Position numbers and translations under genes: made by a program
Assembly: GCF_003367395.1 (NCBI RefSeq)
Contig: NZ_CP031417.1
Coordinates: 3,162,001-3,226,000, forward strand
Direction of reading: 5' to 3'
DNA from: Pseudolabrys taiwanensis
GTDB taxonomy: Bacteria; Pseudomonadota; Alphaproteobacteria; Rhizobiales; Xanthobacteraceae
DNA length: 64,000 nt
Part shown: piece by piece, positions 1 through 8,509 of the stretch
How positions within the stretch are numbered: position 1 is the stretch's first letter
Layout of the letters: each line of letters begins with the position of its first letter
The notes under the pieces: generated by a model
What the model was told of the DNA's origin: nothing
Databases searched by the model: none
Seen by the model: the letters and a program-made list of their open reading frames with translations, nothing else

Positions 1-226
1 TGCGCTCATCCGCCAGCTTCTGCTCATATTCGGTGAGCGCCGCGGCGTAGCCCTCCAGCCTGCCGCGCTGGTAAGGGTCTTCCTGCGGCGGTGCCGGTTT
101 CGGTGGCGGCGCGGCCTTGGCCGCCGAATGCCGCGTATGATCGAAGGGCACCACCCGGCTCGCCCCTTTCTGCGGCTCCCTCTGATCGAAATCGGTCAGG
201 AGCCGCGCGATCTTTTCCGAGCTCAT
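1..226 (-). CDS. FliH-like flagellar assembly protein, partial (N-terminus only)
   Basis: About 75 N-terminal codons are visible and the gene runs off the left edge. The start ATG overlaps the fliF stop as ATGA, so the two genes are translationally coupled. The visible protein begins MSSEKIARLLTDFD, continues through a Pro/Ala-rich linker, and reaches RGRLEGYAAALTEYEQKLADE at the edge. An Arg-Gly...Glu-Gly segment leading into a charged helix is typical of FliH, the stator-like regulator of the FliI export ATPase. FliH normally follows fliF or fliG in flagellar operons. The assignment rests on position and this short motif only; another rhizobial flagellar protein at this locus is possible. 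Confidence 0.55.
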   Translation of the reverse strand, partial: MSSEKIARLLTDFDQREPQKGASRVVPFDHTRHSAAKAAPPPKPAPPQEDPYQRGRLEGYAAALTEYEQKLADER

Positions 227-1860
227 ACGGGCTCCTCCAGCCGGATCCATTGTTTAAGAATGGCCGCCGCCTGCTTCTCGTCGAGTTGAACAATCTGTTC
301 GAGCCGCCGCTGCGGCGCGTGCTGCACCCGTTTCGACACGTCCTGCACCAGGTTGGGCGCCTGATCGTTCGGAATCTGGGCGAATGCATTGCCGTCGCCG
401 TCGAGCAGCGGCGTTCCGTCGGCCGCCGTCTGAAGCTCCGGCGTCTCTGACGACTTGGTGCTGACGAGAATCGTGTTCATCGCCGGCCGCAGGCCGAACC
501 AGATGAGCATGACCGCGACGGCGAGGATCGTCGCCGCATTCACGAAGCTGCCGAGCTGACGCGTCAGCACTTCCGTGAAGCTCAGCCCCGGCACCGGCGT
601 GAGATCGCGCGAGCCCTCGAGGAAGTCCACGGCCGACACCTGGATCTGGTCGCCGCGTTGACGATCGAGGCCGGCCGCCGTGCCGGCGAGTTGCGCGATT
701 TCCGCAACCTTCGCATCGATGGCGGCATCGCTGACCTTCTCGCCCAGGGCCGTCACGAGGCGCGGCCGGTTCACCAGCACGGCCAGAAACAGCTTGTTGA
801 CGACATAGCCGTCACTCATCGTCGTGGTCGTCTTGGACGACACTTCGTAATTCGTGACGTCCTCGCGCCGCTGCTTTTCCTCGTTCGAGTTCTTGCCGCC
901 GGTGGCGTTCACCTGTTGGTCGGGCAGGTTCTGCTGCACGGTCATCGGCGTCTGCCGGTCGAGGCTCTGCGACGTTTCCTTCTCGCGAATCTGCCGCACC
1001 GAACGCTGCACCCGGGAATCGGGGTCGTAGACGGTCTCGTTCGTCTGCTTCTTGTCGATGCTCAACTGGCTCGCGACGCTGACCTGGAAGTTGTCGAGGC
1101 CCAGATAGGGCGTCAGCGCCTTGCTGACGTTCTCCTGGATGGACCGGCTGACCACGCGCTGCAGATTCGTCATCGTCGTGGGCGTGCTGCCGACGCCATC
1201 CTCCTCCGTCGCCAGCAACGTGCCGTCGCTGTCGAGGACCGTCACTTTGTCCGGCGTCATGCCCGGAACCGCCGCCGCAACCAGATGGCGGATGGATCGT
1301 GCGGTCTTTGACTCGGCAGGGCCGTCGGTCCGGATGACGACGGAAGCCGATGGCTTGAGCTCCTCGCGACGGAACGAGCCACGCGCGGGCATGACAATGT
1401 GAACACGCGCCGCCTTGACGCCCTTCATCACCTGAATCGTGCGCGCGATTTCGCCCTCGAGAGCGCGAACCCGCGTGATCTCCTGCATGAAGGAGGTGAG
1501 ACCGAGCGAGCCGATCTTGTCGAAAAGCTCATAGCCGCCGCTCGCATTGCTCGGCAGGCCCTTGTCGGCGAGCAAGGCGCGGGCCTGAGCCGTCTGTCCC
1601 GGACGCACGTAGACGGTGTCGCCGGCGCTGTTCACATCGAAGGCAATGCTGGCGTCACGCAGCGCGGAGCTGACGCGCGTGATATCCTCCCGGGTGAGCC
1701 CCATGTAGAGGACTTCGAACTCCGGCCGGCTGAGGTAATAGGCACCGCCGCCGACGCCCAGGAACACAGCCAGGCCGATGATCGCTAATGCCGCGAGCCG
1801 CCGCGGTCCGAGCTCGAGCAGATTGTTCCAGAGTTTCTGCGCATGTTCGCGATTGACCAT
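223..1860 (-). CDS. fliF: Flagellar MS-ring protein FliF
   Basis: This 545-residue protein matches FliF in length and layout. It forms the membrane-embedded MS ring on which the rotor and export gate are built. A membrane segment lies near residues 20-43 (AIIGLAVFLGVGGGAYYL). A periplasmic ring-building region follows, with the YscJ/FliF-like stretch YVRPGQTAQARALLADKGLP. A second membrane segment lies near 438-457. The cytoplasmic tail ends in AAAILKQWIRLEEP, the FliG-binding segment. It reads away from the flagellin gene and is coupled to the downstream FliH-like gene. In many rhizobia fliF sits beside flhB; here it lies beyond flagellin. Confidence 0.97.
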   Translation of the reverse strand: MVNREHAQKLWNNLLELGPRRLAALAIIGLAVFLGVGGGAYYLSRPEFEVLYMGLTREDITRVSSALRDASIAFDVNSAGDTVYVRPGQTAQARALLADKGLPSNASGGYELFDKIGSLGLTSFMQEITRVRALEGEIARTIQVMKGVKAARVHIVMPARGSFRREELKPSASVVIRTDGPAESKTARSIRHLVAAAVPGMTPDKVTVLDSDGTLLATEEDGVGSTPTTMTNLQRVVSRSIQENVSKALTPYLGLDNFQVSVASQLSIDKKQTNETVYDPDSRVQRSVRQIREKETSQSLDRQTPMTVQQNLPDQQVNATGGKNSNEEKQRREDVTNYEVSSKTTTTMSDGYVVNKLFLAVLVNRPRLVTALGEKVSDAAIDAKVAEIAQLAGTAAGLDRQRGDQIQVSAVDFLEGSRDLTPVPGLSFTEVLTRQLGSFVNAATILAVAVMLIWFGLRPAMNTILVSTKSSETPELQTAADGTPLLDGDGNAFAQIPNDQAPNLVQDVSKRVQHAPQRRLEQIVQLDEKQAAAILKQWIRLEEPV

Positions 1861-1931
1861 AGAACCCTCTGCAAGACGTCCGAATCGACTTTCGATTGCG
1901 AAGCTTGTCCGAGGGTTGCGGCCTACGAATG

Positions 1932-1968
1932 AAAAGGGCGGCCGCGACGTTATCGGTCGCGGCCGCCC
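1932..1968 (-). terminator. Rho-independent terminator of the flagellin gene
   Basis: Arms 1936-1948 and 1956-1968 form a perfect 13-bp GC-rich stem around a 7-nt loop. On the minus strand the stem is followed by TTTTC (1931-1935). It lies about 30 nt after the flagellin stop, so it should end the flagellin transcript before fliF. Confidence 0.85.
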
Positions 1969-1997
1969 GTAGTCATGTCAGGGATCGAGACCCGCTC

Positions 1998-3239
1998 TTA
2001 CTGGAAGAGCGAGAGGATGCTCTGGCTGCTCGAGTTGGCGATCGACAGCGCCTGAATGCCGAGCTGCTGCTGAACCTGGAGCGCCTGGAGACGCGTCGAT
2101 TCAGCATTCATGTCGGCGTCGACGAGCTGACCGACACCACGATCGATCGCGTCGCGCAGCGACTTGACGAAGTTGGAGTTCGAGTCGATGCGCGTCTTGG
2201 TCGCACCGAGGTCGGCGGAGGACTGGGTCACGTCGCCCAGCGCCTTATCGACGATCTCAGCGTACTGCTCGAGGACCTTCAGGTCAGCCGCGGAGTCGGT
2301 CAGCTTGGAGATATCGATCGTGTCGATGCTGATCGTCTGGAACGCGGTGCCATCGAAGTAGTCGTAGTCCTTGTCGAGAATGGCCTTGTCCGACGCCGTA
2401 CCGGCGGCGAGGTTCACGGCGGTGAGGCCGGCGGCCGTGGCGTCGACGTCGATGGTGTTCTCGCTGCGGTTCGCGAAGTAGAGCTGATCGCCGTCTGTCG
2501 CAGCCGACAGGCCTTCGATGCCCGCAGCCTTGATGCTCTTGTTGATGTCATCGAGCGTGGCGCCGATGGCGTAGTTGATCGTCGTCGTCGTCGTCGTGCC
2601 GGCGGTATCGGTGACGTCGATGGTGATCGCGCCGGCCGTCGTCGAGTCGAAGGTACCGGTGGTCGCGCCGGTGGTGGACGCACCGACGACACCGGTCTTG
2701 TCGTACAGCTTGATGCCGTTGACGTCGACGTCGATCGTGTTGATCGTGACGTTGCCGGCAACGCGCGAGAACGACGACACGACGGACTTCGTCGCGTTGT
2801 AGCCCGTCGAGCTCGAGTCGACTGCCAGCCAGTTTTCGCCGTTGAACACGGCGAGGTCGGCGGTGTTCTTCAGGTCGTCGAGGATGGCGCCGATTTCGGC
2901 CTGAATCTTGTTGCGGTCGACGCCCGGTTCGCGCGCTGCGACGAGCTTCGCCTTGAGGGCCGTGAGGCCGCCCTTGCTGTCGCCGACGACCGAGGTCAGC
3001 GCGGTGTACATGGTGTCGACGGTCGCCGCACCGAGGCCGAGCGCGTCGGACACGGCCGAGAGGGCTTCGTTGTCCGAACGCATCGTCGTGGCGATCGACC
3101 AATAGGCCGAGTTGTCGGACGCCGTCGCGACGCGATAGCCGGTGGAGATGCGGTTCTGGGTGGTGGCGAGGTTCGAGCTGACCGTGCGCAGGGTCTGCAG
3201 CGCGGTCATGGCAGACGAGTTCGTCATCAAGCTAGACAT
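1998..3239 (-). CDS. Flagellin
   Basis: Filament subunit of 413 residues. The N-terminal D0/D1 part contains TLRTVSSNLATTQNRISTGY and ASDNSAYWSIA. The C-terminal D0/D1 part ends in LQVQQQLGIQALSIANSSSQSIL and LFQ. The middle (about 160-330) is Thr/Asp-rich and variable, as expected for surface-exposed D2/D3 domains. The start at 3239 was chosen because MSSLMTNSSAM is the usual flagellin N-terminus and GAAGGGA lies 7 nt upstream; an upstream in-frame start would add 18 atypical residues. The gene is monocistronic, with a strong terminator and a highly structured leader. It is the only flagellin in the window. Confidence 0.97.
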   Translation of the reverse strand: MSSLMTNSSAMTALQTLRTVSSNLATTQNRISTGYRVATASDNSAYWSIATTMRSDNEALSAVSDALGLGAATVDTMYTALTSVVGDSKGGLTALKAKLVAAREPGVDRNKIQAEIGAILDDLKNTADLAVFNGENWLAVDSSSTGYNATKSVVSSFSRVAGNVTINTIDVDVNGIKLYDKTGVVGASTTGATTGTFDSTTAGAITIDVTDTAGTTTTTTINYAIGATLDDINKSIKAAGIEGLSAATDGDQLYFANRSENTIDVDATAAGLTAVNLAAGTASDKAILDKDYDYFDGTAFQTISIDTIDISKLTDSAADLKVLEQYAEIVDKALGDVTQSSADLGATKTRIDSNSNFVKSLRDAIDRGVGQLVDADMNAESTRLQALQVQQQLGIQALSIANSSSQSILSLFQ

Positions 3240-3358
3240 GTCTATGTCCCTTCGGGGTGATTGTTTCGAAGTCGGGACATACCGGGCTTTCACCGGTACG
3301 GCAGGGCGGCATCATGCCTTTGGGGTTGCCGGTCCTGAGGATCCACCCAACCTGCCGT
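3240..3358 (-). promoter_or_regulatory. Structured 5' leader of flagellin mRNA with SD-sequestering hairpin
   Basis: On the minus strand the leader contains nested perfect inverted repeats. P1 pairs 3351-3358 with 3298-3305 (8 bp, ACGGCAGG/CCTGCCGT). Inside it, P2 pairs 3346-3350 with 3320-3324 and continues as 3339-3343 with 3331-3335, and a small hairpin P3 spans 3308-3318. P4 follows (TACCGG/CCGGTA, 3293-3298 with 3280-3285). P5 pairs 3274-3281 with 3243-3250 (8 bp) and 3267-3270 with 3251-3254. P5 contains the whole Shine-Dalgarno AAGGGA (3247-3252). Known biology: FlbT acts on flagellin leaders in Caulobacter and Brucella relatives. Inference: this leader controls flagellin translation or stability. 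Confidence 0.65.
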
Positions 3359-3467
3359 CATGGTGTGTTACCGCCCAAACCTTACTCAAAGCTGAACATA
3401 AGAAGGCCCGGGCGGGCGCCAAAGCGGGAAACATGCCTGAAAGCAGCGTCGTCCAGCAGCAACAATT

Positions 3468-4202
3468 TTACAGAAATGATCGCACGAGACCGGCCGCGAG
3501 CATATTCCAGCCGTCGATCAGGACGAAGAACAGCACTTTGAACGGCAGCGCGAACACCGTCGGCGGCATCATCATCATGCCCATAGACATCGTGAGTGTC
3601 GCCACGATCATGTCGATGACCAGGAACGGCATGATCACCAGAAAGCCGATCTCGAAAGCTCTTCGCAGCTCCGATATCATGAAGGCCGGGATGATGATGC
3701 GAAGGTCGATCCGTTGCCCTTCGGATCGAACGCGCAAGTTCTCCGCCGCGAGGCTCTCGAAGGTTTGCAGGTCCTTCTCGCGGACATGCGCCAGCATGAA
3801 CTCGCGGAACGGATCGCTGACGCGCGTATAGGCCTCCTGCTCGGTGATTTCGTTCTGCATCAAAGGCTGCACGCCGTCCCGCCAGGCGCGATCGAACGTC
3901 GGCGCCATGACGTAAAGTGTCATGAACAGCGCCAGACTGATCAACACGATGTTCGCGGGGGTCGTCTGCATGCCGAGGCCGGCGCGGAGAAAGGAAAGCG
4001 CCACCACGAACCGGGTGAAGCTCGTCACCATGATCAAAATGCCGGGCGCGACCGACAGGACGGTGAGCAGCGCGACCATCTGGATGATGCGGCCGCTGAC
4101 GCTGCCGCCGCCCGGCGGCAGCAGCGTGCTGAGATCCGGCACCTGAGCGATGGCCGCCGTCGGCAGCAGCACGACAAACAACGCGACGAGAACGCGCATC
4201 AT
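3468..4202 (-). CDS. fliP: Flagellar export gate protein FliP
   Basis: Core membrane protein of the flagellar type III export gate, 244 residues. It has a cleavable-looking signal peptide (MMRVLVALFVVLLPTAAIAQ) and the family signature FTRFVVALSFLRAGLGMQ, near residues 65-85. Conserved APAFMISELR-like residues occur as IIPAFMISELRRAFEIGF, and several hydrophobic helices extend to the C-terminus. Two adjacent ATGs (4202 and 4199) overlap the stop of the FliL-like gene; 4202 gives an ATGA coupling. It is the last gene of the long motA-to-fliP minus-strand run. A further upstream in-frame start would add an out-of-frame shadow of fliL and was rejected. Confidence 0.97.
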   Translation of the reverse strand: MMRVLVALFVVLLPTAAIAQVPDLSTLLPPGGGSVSGRIIQMVALLTVLSVAPGILIMVTSFTRFVVALSFLRAGLGMQTTPANIVLISLALFMTLYVMAPTFDRAWRDGVQPLMQNEITEQEAYTRVSDPFREFMLAHVREKDLQTFESLAAENLRVRSEGQRIDLRIIIPAFMISELRRAFEIGFLVIMPFLVIDMIVATLTMSMGMMMMPPTVFALPFKVLFFVLIDGWNMLAAGLVRSFL

Positions 4203-4654
4203 TGCACGACTACCGTTTCCAATATCAGCTCTCGCACCTTGCCGCGCGAGCGGACGCTTGCCCGCTCGTTGAGGTCTTCGCGCAAATACTGCAGTCCGCG
4301 CGCGCCTTCGATCTGCGGCAGCGACACCGACCGCAGATAGGAGACGACGTCCTCGCCCAGCTGCGCGACGAGCACGTTCGCTTCCTCTTCGCTCAGTTGA
4401 TCGGTTACGACGGCGGCCTCGACGCGGACCCAGGCGCCCGGCGGCGCGGCAAGGTTGGTCACGACCGGCGACAGCTTGCGCAGACGCGCGCTGGCATTGA
4501 AAGCCGACGCGACCGGCGGCGCCGGCGCATCCTTCTGGCTGTCGGCGATACGCTCCGCCGTCGACAAGAGATGCAGGCTCGACAGCACGCCCGCTCCAGC
4601 CGACACCACGGTGAGCAGCAGCAAAGCGGCAAGCCATTGCAAACTATTACCCAT
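4199..4654 (-). CDS. fliL: FliL-like flagellar basal-body protein
   Basis: A 151-residue single-pass protein with one N-terminal membrane helix (LAALLLLTVVSAGAGVL, residues 9-25). A linker and a periplasmic domain follow, ending in VRELILETVVVQ. FliL proteins sit around the stator and help MotA/MotB function; the conserved part is a stomatin-like periplasmic fold near the C-terminus (NERASVRSRGKVRELILE). The position between flgH and fliP matches the rhizobial flgH-fliL-fliP order. The sequence is divergent from enteric FliL, so part of the assignment comes from gene order. Confidence 0.8.
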   Translation of the reverse strand: MGNSLQWLAALLLLTVVSAGAGVLSSLHLLSTAERIADSQKDAPAPPVASAFNASARLRKLSPVVTNLAAPPGAWVRVEAAVVTDQLSEEEANVLVAQLGEDVVSYLRSVSLPQIEGARGLQYLREDLNERASVRSRGKVRELILETVVVQ

Positions 4655-4708
4655 GCCTTGCCCGCCGTTCTGCCAGCGCCTCTTGCGTCACTCTCATGCG
4701 CCTCATCG

Positions 4709-5404
4709 TCAGAACGGCATGAGTTGATCGTAAATCTGATGGCCCCAGGCCGGTTGCTGCACCTCCATCAGGCGACCGCGTCCGCCGTAGGAGATCCGCG
4801 CCTCCGCAACCTTCTCGTAGGGAATCGTATTGTTGCGCGCGATATCGCGCGGCCGCACGATGCCGGCGACGTTGACGACCCGCATCTCGTAGTTCACCCG
4901 CATTTCCTGCGAGCCACTGACCAGAAGATTGCCGTTCGGCAGCACGTCGACGACGACAGCCGCGACCGAGAACTTGACCTCCTCGGTCCTGTCGATCTTG
5001 CCGGCGCCCTTGGTGGACGTCTGCGAATTGGTGTTTAGATCGACCTGCCCGGTCGACGTCCAATTGAAGAGATCGGCGAGGTAGTCGGCATTGAACTTCG
5101 TTTGCGAGTCGCGCGAACGGTCGGTCTTGTTGTCGAGCTTGGCCTTGTCGTCCATAGAGATCATGACGGTGAGGACGTCGCCGACACGCGCCGCGCGCGG
5201 ATCGCGGAACAAATCTTTACGATCGTCCCAGAGCGACTGATAGCTCATCGGCGTGCGACCGCGCACTTCGCCGGGCACAGCCCGCGCCTCCGCCTGCAGC
5301 CCTTCGCCGATCGGCGACATCGCCGGTGCTTGGTTGAGCTCGGCCAGGGTGCGACCACAGCCGCTCAAGGTGAGCAACAAGAATGCCAACCGCAGGGTTT
5401 TCAT
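4709..5404 (-). CDS. flgH: Flagellar L-ring lipoprotein FlgH
   Basis: Outer-membrane L-ring protein of 231 residues. The lipoprotein signal MKTLRLAFLLLTLSGC ends in an LSGC lipobox, so the mature N-terminal Cys would be lipidated. Family motifs follow: SLWDDRKDLFRDPRAARVGDVLTV, then LPNGNLLVSG and VAGIVRPRDIARNNTIP. The start at 5404 overlaps the stop of the motE-like gene as ATGA; the longer reading upstream is a shadow. It functions with FlgI as the bushing through which the rod passes. Confidence 0.96.
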   Translation of the reverse strand: MKTLRLAFLLLTLSGCGRTLAELNQAPAMSPIGEGLQAEARAVPGEVRGRTPMSYQSLWDDRKDLFRDPRAARVGDVLTVMISMDDKAKLDNKTDRSRDSQTKFNADYLADLFNWTSTGQVDLNTNSQTSTKGAGKIDRTEEVKFSVAAVVVDVLPNGNLLVSGSQEMRVNYEMRVVNVAGIVRPRDIARNNTIPYEKVAEARISYGGRGRLMEVQQPAWGHQIYDQLMPF

Positions 5405-6045
5405 TTCTTCGCCTTTTCTTCGTCGACGCGCCGCATGCCCGCGAGCGTATTCGCGAGATGGGCGGCGCGCGCAGGCTCCATTTCGTTCAAGATCGCGCTC
5501 GCGTTGCGCACGCGAAGTTTCGCCAGGACCGCCGCCGCCGTGTCGTCGGCCATGCTCGCGATTTGCAGCGCGGCCGCCTCGGGATCCATGCCTGAATAGA
5601 TCTCGACCACGCTCTCTTCCGCTTTCTTCAGGAAGTCGTCGCGCAGCTTCAGCCATTGCTCGTATTCGGACCGCTTGGCTTCGAGTTCGGCGATGCGTTG
5701 CTTCAGCTTCGCCTCAGCCGCCTGCAGCTCCTTGAGCTGCCAGGCGACGCGCGCGTCCAGCGCCGCATCGGTGATGTTCGAGCAGAAGCGCGCGACGTCC
5801 GAGCTTGGCTGATCGGCGGATGCCGGCTCGCTCGCCGCCGGCTTGGCGCTTTGCTTGGCCGCGGCCTGCGCCCGCGCCGCCTCGGGCCTTGCAGGCGGCC
5901 GCGGCTTTTCCGTGCCGGGCTTGGTCATCTCGGTGAGATTGAGCGGCGCCGCCGGCTTTTGCGGCGATTGCGCCAAGGCTTGACTGCCGAGCGCGAGACA
6001 CCCCAGCAGCAGCGCGTTTCTCGAAACCGTCGCGAAGCCCGCCAT
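5401..6045 (-). CDS. motE: MotE-like flagellar protein (MgtE intracellular N-domain type)
   Basis: An exported 214-residue protein: signal peptide (NALLLGCLALGSQALAQ), a Pro/Ala/Lys-rich linker, then a coiled coil of about residues 105-150 (KELQAAEAKLKQRIAELEAK). The C-terminal part resembles the MgtE N-domain (SGMDPEAAALQIASM, AAVLAKLRVRNASAILNEM). This is the layout of rhizobial MotE, described in Sinorhizobium as a periplasmic chaperone for the motility protein MotC, and it lies in the same flgI-motE-flgH order. ATG 6045 was preferred to an in-frame GTG at 6099 because the signal peptide starts there. motC is not in this window. Confidence 0.8.
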   Translation of the reverse strand: MAGFATVSRNALLLGCLALGSQALAQSPQKPAAPLNLTEMTKPGTEKPRPPARPEAARAQAAAKQSAKPAASEPASADQPSSDVARFCSNITDAALDARVAWQLKELQAAEAKLKQRIAELEAKRSEYEQWLKLRDDFLKKAEESVVEIYSGMDPEAAALQIASMADDTAAAVLAKLRVRNASAILNEMEPARAAHLANTLAGMRRVDEEKAKK

Positions 6046-6115
6046 TTGCCCTCTCGTGCGTCGTCTCGGCAGAGCGTTGCACGCGCAAGCTTGCCTCACG
6101 CTGACGCGCGCGACG

Positions 6116-7216
6116 TTATTGGATCACGAGATCGGCCTGCAGGGCGCCGGCGGATTTGATCGCTTGCAGGATCGCAATGATGCCGGACGGCTTGAGGCCG
6201 ATCTGATTCAGACCGCGCACCAGGCGCTGTAAATCGGTGCCGCGGAGGATTGCGACTTGCGCGCCCGGCTCGTTGGCCTCGATGAAGGTCTGGGGCGTGA
6301 CGACCGTCTGGCCGCGCGAGAACGGCCCGGGTTGAGAAACCTGCGGCACCTCGGTGATCCGCACCGACAAGTTTCCATGTGTGACGGCAACGGTCGAGAT
6401 CTGCACATTGCGGCCGATCACGACGGTGCCCGTCCGTTCGTCGACGACGACCCGCGCCGGCGTGTCGGGCTCCACCATCAGTTCGCCTATCTCGGCGATG
6501 AAGCGAACCGGCGCCACCGAACGTGGCCGCGACAGGATGATCGTGCGATAGTCGCGTTCGAACGCGACGCGCGCGCGATAGCGGCCGTTTCCGAATTGGT
6601 TGATTGCGTCGAGGATACGCGTCGCCGTCACAAAGTCTGGATTCTTCAGCTCGAGAACGAGGGATTCCATCTCGTAGAAGCGGCCCTGCACTTCACGCTC
6701 GATCAAACCGCCGCTCGGAATACGGCCGGCTGTCGGCGTGCCCTGGCTCACCGTCTGCGCCTGGCCCTCGATCGCGTAGCCGCCGACCGCGATCGCGCCC
6801 TGGGCAACGGCATAGACCTCGCCATCGGCGCCGCGCAGCGGCGTCATGACCAGCGTGCCGCCCGTGAGGGAGGATGCATCGCCCATCGACGAAATGGCGA
6901 CGTCGATGCGTGAGCCGCGCGAGGCAAACGGTGGCAGGTCCGCCGTCACGACGACGGCCGCGACATTTCGCGTTCGCAGCGCCGTACCGCGGACGTTGAT
7001 GCCCATGTTATCGAGCATCGACTGCAGCGATTGCTCGGTAAACGGCGCGTTGCGCAGCGTATCGCCGGTGCCCTTGAGCCCGATCACCAGGCCGTAACCG
7101 ATGATCTGGTTGTCGCGGACACCTTTCAGGTTGGCGATGTCCTTGATCCGGACAGCCGCCTCGGCGGCGGTCACCGTCAGCGCCAGAGCGACAGCCAAGG
7201 CCAGACGCACTATCAT
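6116..7216 (-). CDS. flgI: Flagellar P-ring protein FlgI
   Basis: Periplasmic P-ring subunit, 366 residues. After a signal peptide (MIVRLALAVALALTVTAAEA) comes the signature RIKDIANLKGVRDNQIIGYG, then GLKGTGDTL, FTEQSLQSMLDNMGI and VAAVVVTADLP. The C-terminus has LVRGLNQIGLKPSGIIAILQAIK, typical of the family. Its start overlaps the flgA stop by 4 nt, fitting the need for FlgA as P-ring assembly chaperone. Length and motifs are normal. Confidence 0.97.
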   Translation of the reverse strand: MIVRLALAVALALTVTAAEAAVRIKDIANLKGVRDNQIIGYGLVIGLKGTGDTLRNAPFTEQSLQSMLDNMGINVRGTALRTRNVAAVVVTADLPPFASRGSRIDVAISSMGDASSLTGGTLVMTPLRGADGEVYAVAQGAIAVGGYAIEGQAQTVSQGTPTAGRIPSGGLIEREVQGRFYEMESLVLELKNPDFVTATRILDAINQFGNGRYRARVAFERDYRTIILSRPRSVAPVRFIAEIGELMVEPDTPARVVVDERTGTVVIGRNVQISTVAVTHGNLSVRITEVPQVSQPGPFSRGQTVVTPQTFIEANEPGAQVAILRGTDLQRLVRGLNQIGLKPSGIIAILQAIKSAGALQADLVIQ

Positions 7217-7689
7217 CCGTTTTGAATCCGCACTGTTCCGTCCGGCTGGACCACGCCCCTGATGATCACGCCGGTGTCGAGATTGCGAAGCTGGATCGTC
7301 GCGCCAGGGCCGCCGGCCTGGAGCGACGAGCCATAGGTCACGATCGACAGCCCGCCGTCTTCGATGACGACCTTGACGACACTGCCGCGCATCACCGCTT
7401 TCTGGTCTTCGACCGCATTGATCGGAATGGGCTGGCTCGGCAGTAAGGTGCGCCGTGCCACGCGGCCGACGACCGCGGCTTTGTCGGCGACGAAAGCCGC
7501 CGCACCGGGCATGTTCGGGGCGAAGAGGCGGTCCGTGAGCAGCTCCTCCCGGATCATGTCGCCCGGGTAGATCGTCGTCGCCGGCACCGGCAGACGCTTC
7601 GCCTCATCGGCCGTCGCACCGGTGCATCCGATCGTCGCGACGATCGCCAGCGTCGCGATCCATTGCGGCACGAGAGAGATGGCGCGCAT
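7213..7689 (-). CDS. flgA: Flagella basal body P-ring formation protein FlgA
   Basis: Periplasmic chaperone for P-ring assembly, 158 residues. It has an N-terminal hydrophobic export signal (WIATLAIVATIGCTGATA) and an SAF-like domain (PATTIYPGDMIREELLTDRLF). The conserved C-terminal part contains GSVVKVVIEDGGLSIVTYG and LRNLDTGVIIRGVVQPDGTV. It is shorter than enteric FlgA but normal for rhizobia, which lack the extra N-terminal domain. It is translationally coupled to flgI. Confidence 0.92.
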   Translation of the reverse strand: MRAISLVPQWIATLAIVATIGCTGATADEAKRLPVPATTIYPGDMIREELLTDRLFAPNMPGAAAFVADKAAVVGRVARRTLLPSQPIPINAVEDQKAVMRGSVVKVVIEDGGLSIVTYGSSLQAGGPGATIQLRNLDTGVIIRGVVQPDGTVRIQNG

Positions 7690-7712
7690 GAGGCTAGCCC
7701 TCCGTTTGCAGC

Positions 7713-8501
7713 TCAGCGAATGCCCTTGGACACGGTCGATGCCATCTCATCTGCCGCCTGGATCACCTTGGCGTTCATCTCGTAAGAGCGCTGCGCCGAT
7801 ATCAGCTCGGTGATCTCCTTGACCGGATCGACGTTCGAGCTCTCGAGATAATGTTGATGGATCTTGCCGTAGCCGGGATCGCCGGGGACGCCGACAACCG
7901 CCACGCCCGACGCCAGCGTCTGGCGGTAAAGGTTGCTGCCGAGCGGCTCAAGACCCGCTTCGTTGGCGAAGTTCGCCAACGAGAGCTGCCCCAACAGTTG
8001 CGGGTTCACCTGATTGTCGAGCTTGGCGTAGATCTGCCCGGATTCATTCACCGTCACCTCCACCGTTCCCTGCGGAACGATGATGGCCGGATCGACCGTG
8101 TAGCCGTCGGCCGTAACGAGCTGCCGGTCGGCATTGGTGTTGAACGAACCGGCACGGGTATAGAGCGTCTCGCCGTTCGGTCCGACGATCTGAAACCAGC
8201 CACGGCCGTTGATCGCGAGATCGTAAGGGTTGCCGGTCTGGGCGAGCGTGCCTTGAATATGCAGCTTGCGCACCGCCACCGACTTGACGCCGAGGCCGAG
8301 CTTGGCGCCTTCCGGCACCTCGCTCTCGCCGTTGCGGTTCGGCACACCCTGCATGCGGTCGATCTGGTAGAACAGATCGGTGAACTCGGCGCGCGCGCGC
8401 TTGAACGAGGTCGTGTTGATGTTGGCGATATTGTCGGCGATGACTTCCACGTTGAGCTGCTGCGCGCTCATACCGGTGGCGGCGATGGCAAGGGCTCTCA
8501 T
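7713..8501 (-). CDS. flgG: Flagellar distal rod protein FlgG
   Basis: Distal rod subunit of 262 residues. The N-terminal rod signature is [28 protein letters not shown]. In the middle are [12 protein letters not shown] and [21 protein letters not shown]. The C-terminus has [30 protein letters not shown], the paired coiled-coil segment that builds the axial core. It lies between fliE and flgA, 9 nt or more from each neighbour. Length matches FlgG (about 260), not the shorter FlgF. Confidence 0.97.
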   Translation of the reverse strand: MRALAIAATGMSAQQLNVEVIADNIANINTTSFKRARAEFTDLFYQIDRMQGVPNRNGESEVPEGAKLGLGVKSVAVRKLHIQGTLAQTGNPYDLAINGRGWFQIVGPNGETLYTRAGSFNTNADRQLVTADGYTVDPAIIVPQGTVEVTVNESGQIYAKLDNQVNPQLLGQLSLANFANEAGLEPLGSNLYRQTLASGVAVVGVPGDPGYGKIHQHYLESSNVDPVKEITELISAQRSYEMNAKVIQAADEMASTVSKGIR

Positions 8502-8509
8502 TGTCGACC

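Noticed and set aside
3298..3358. Known c-di-GMP or cobalamin riboswitch before flagellin
   Set aside because: I looked for the conserved core words of these classes and did not find them; only a generic structured leader can be claimed.
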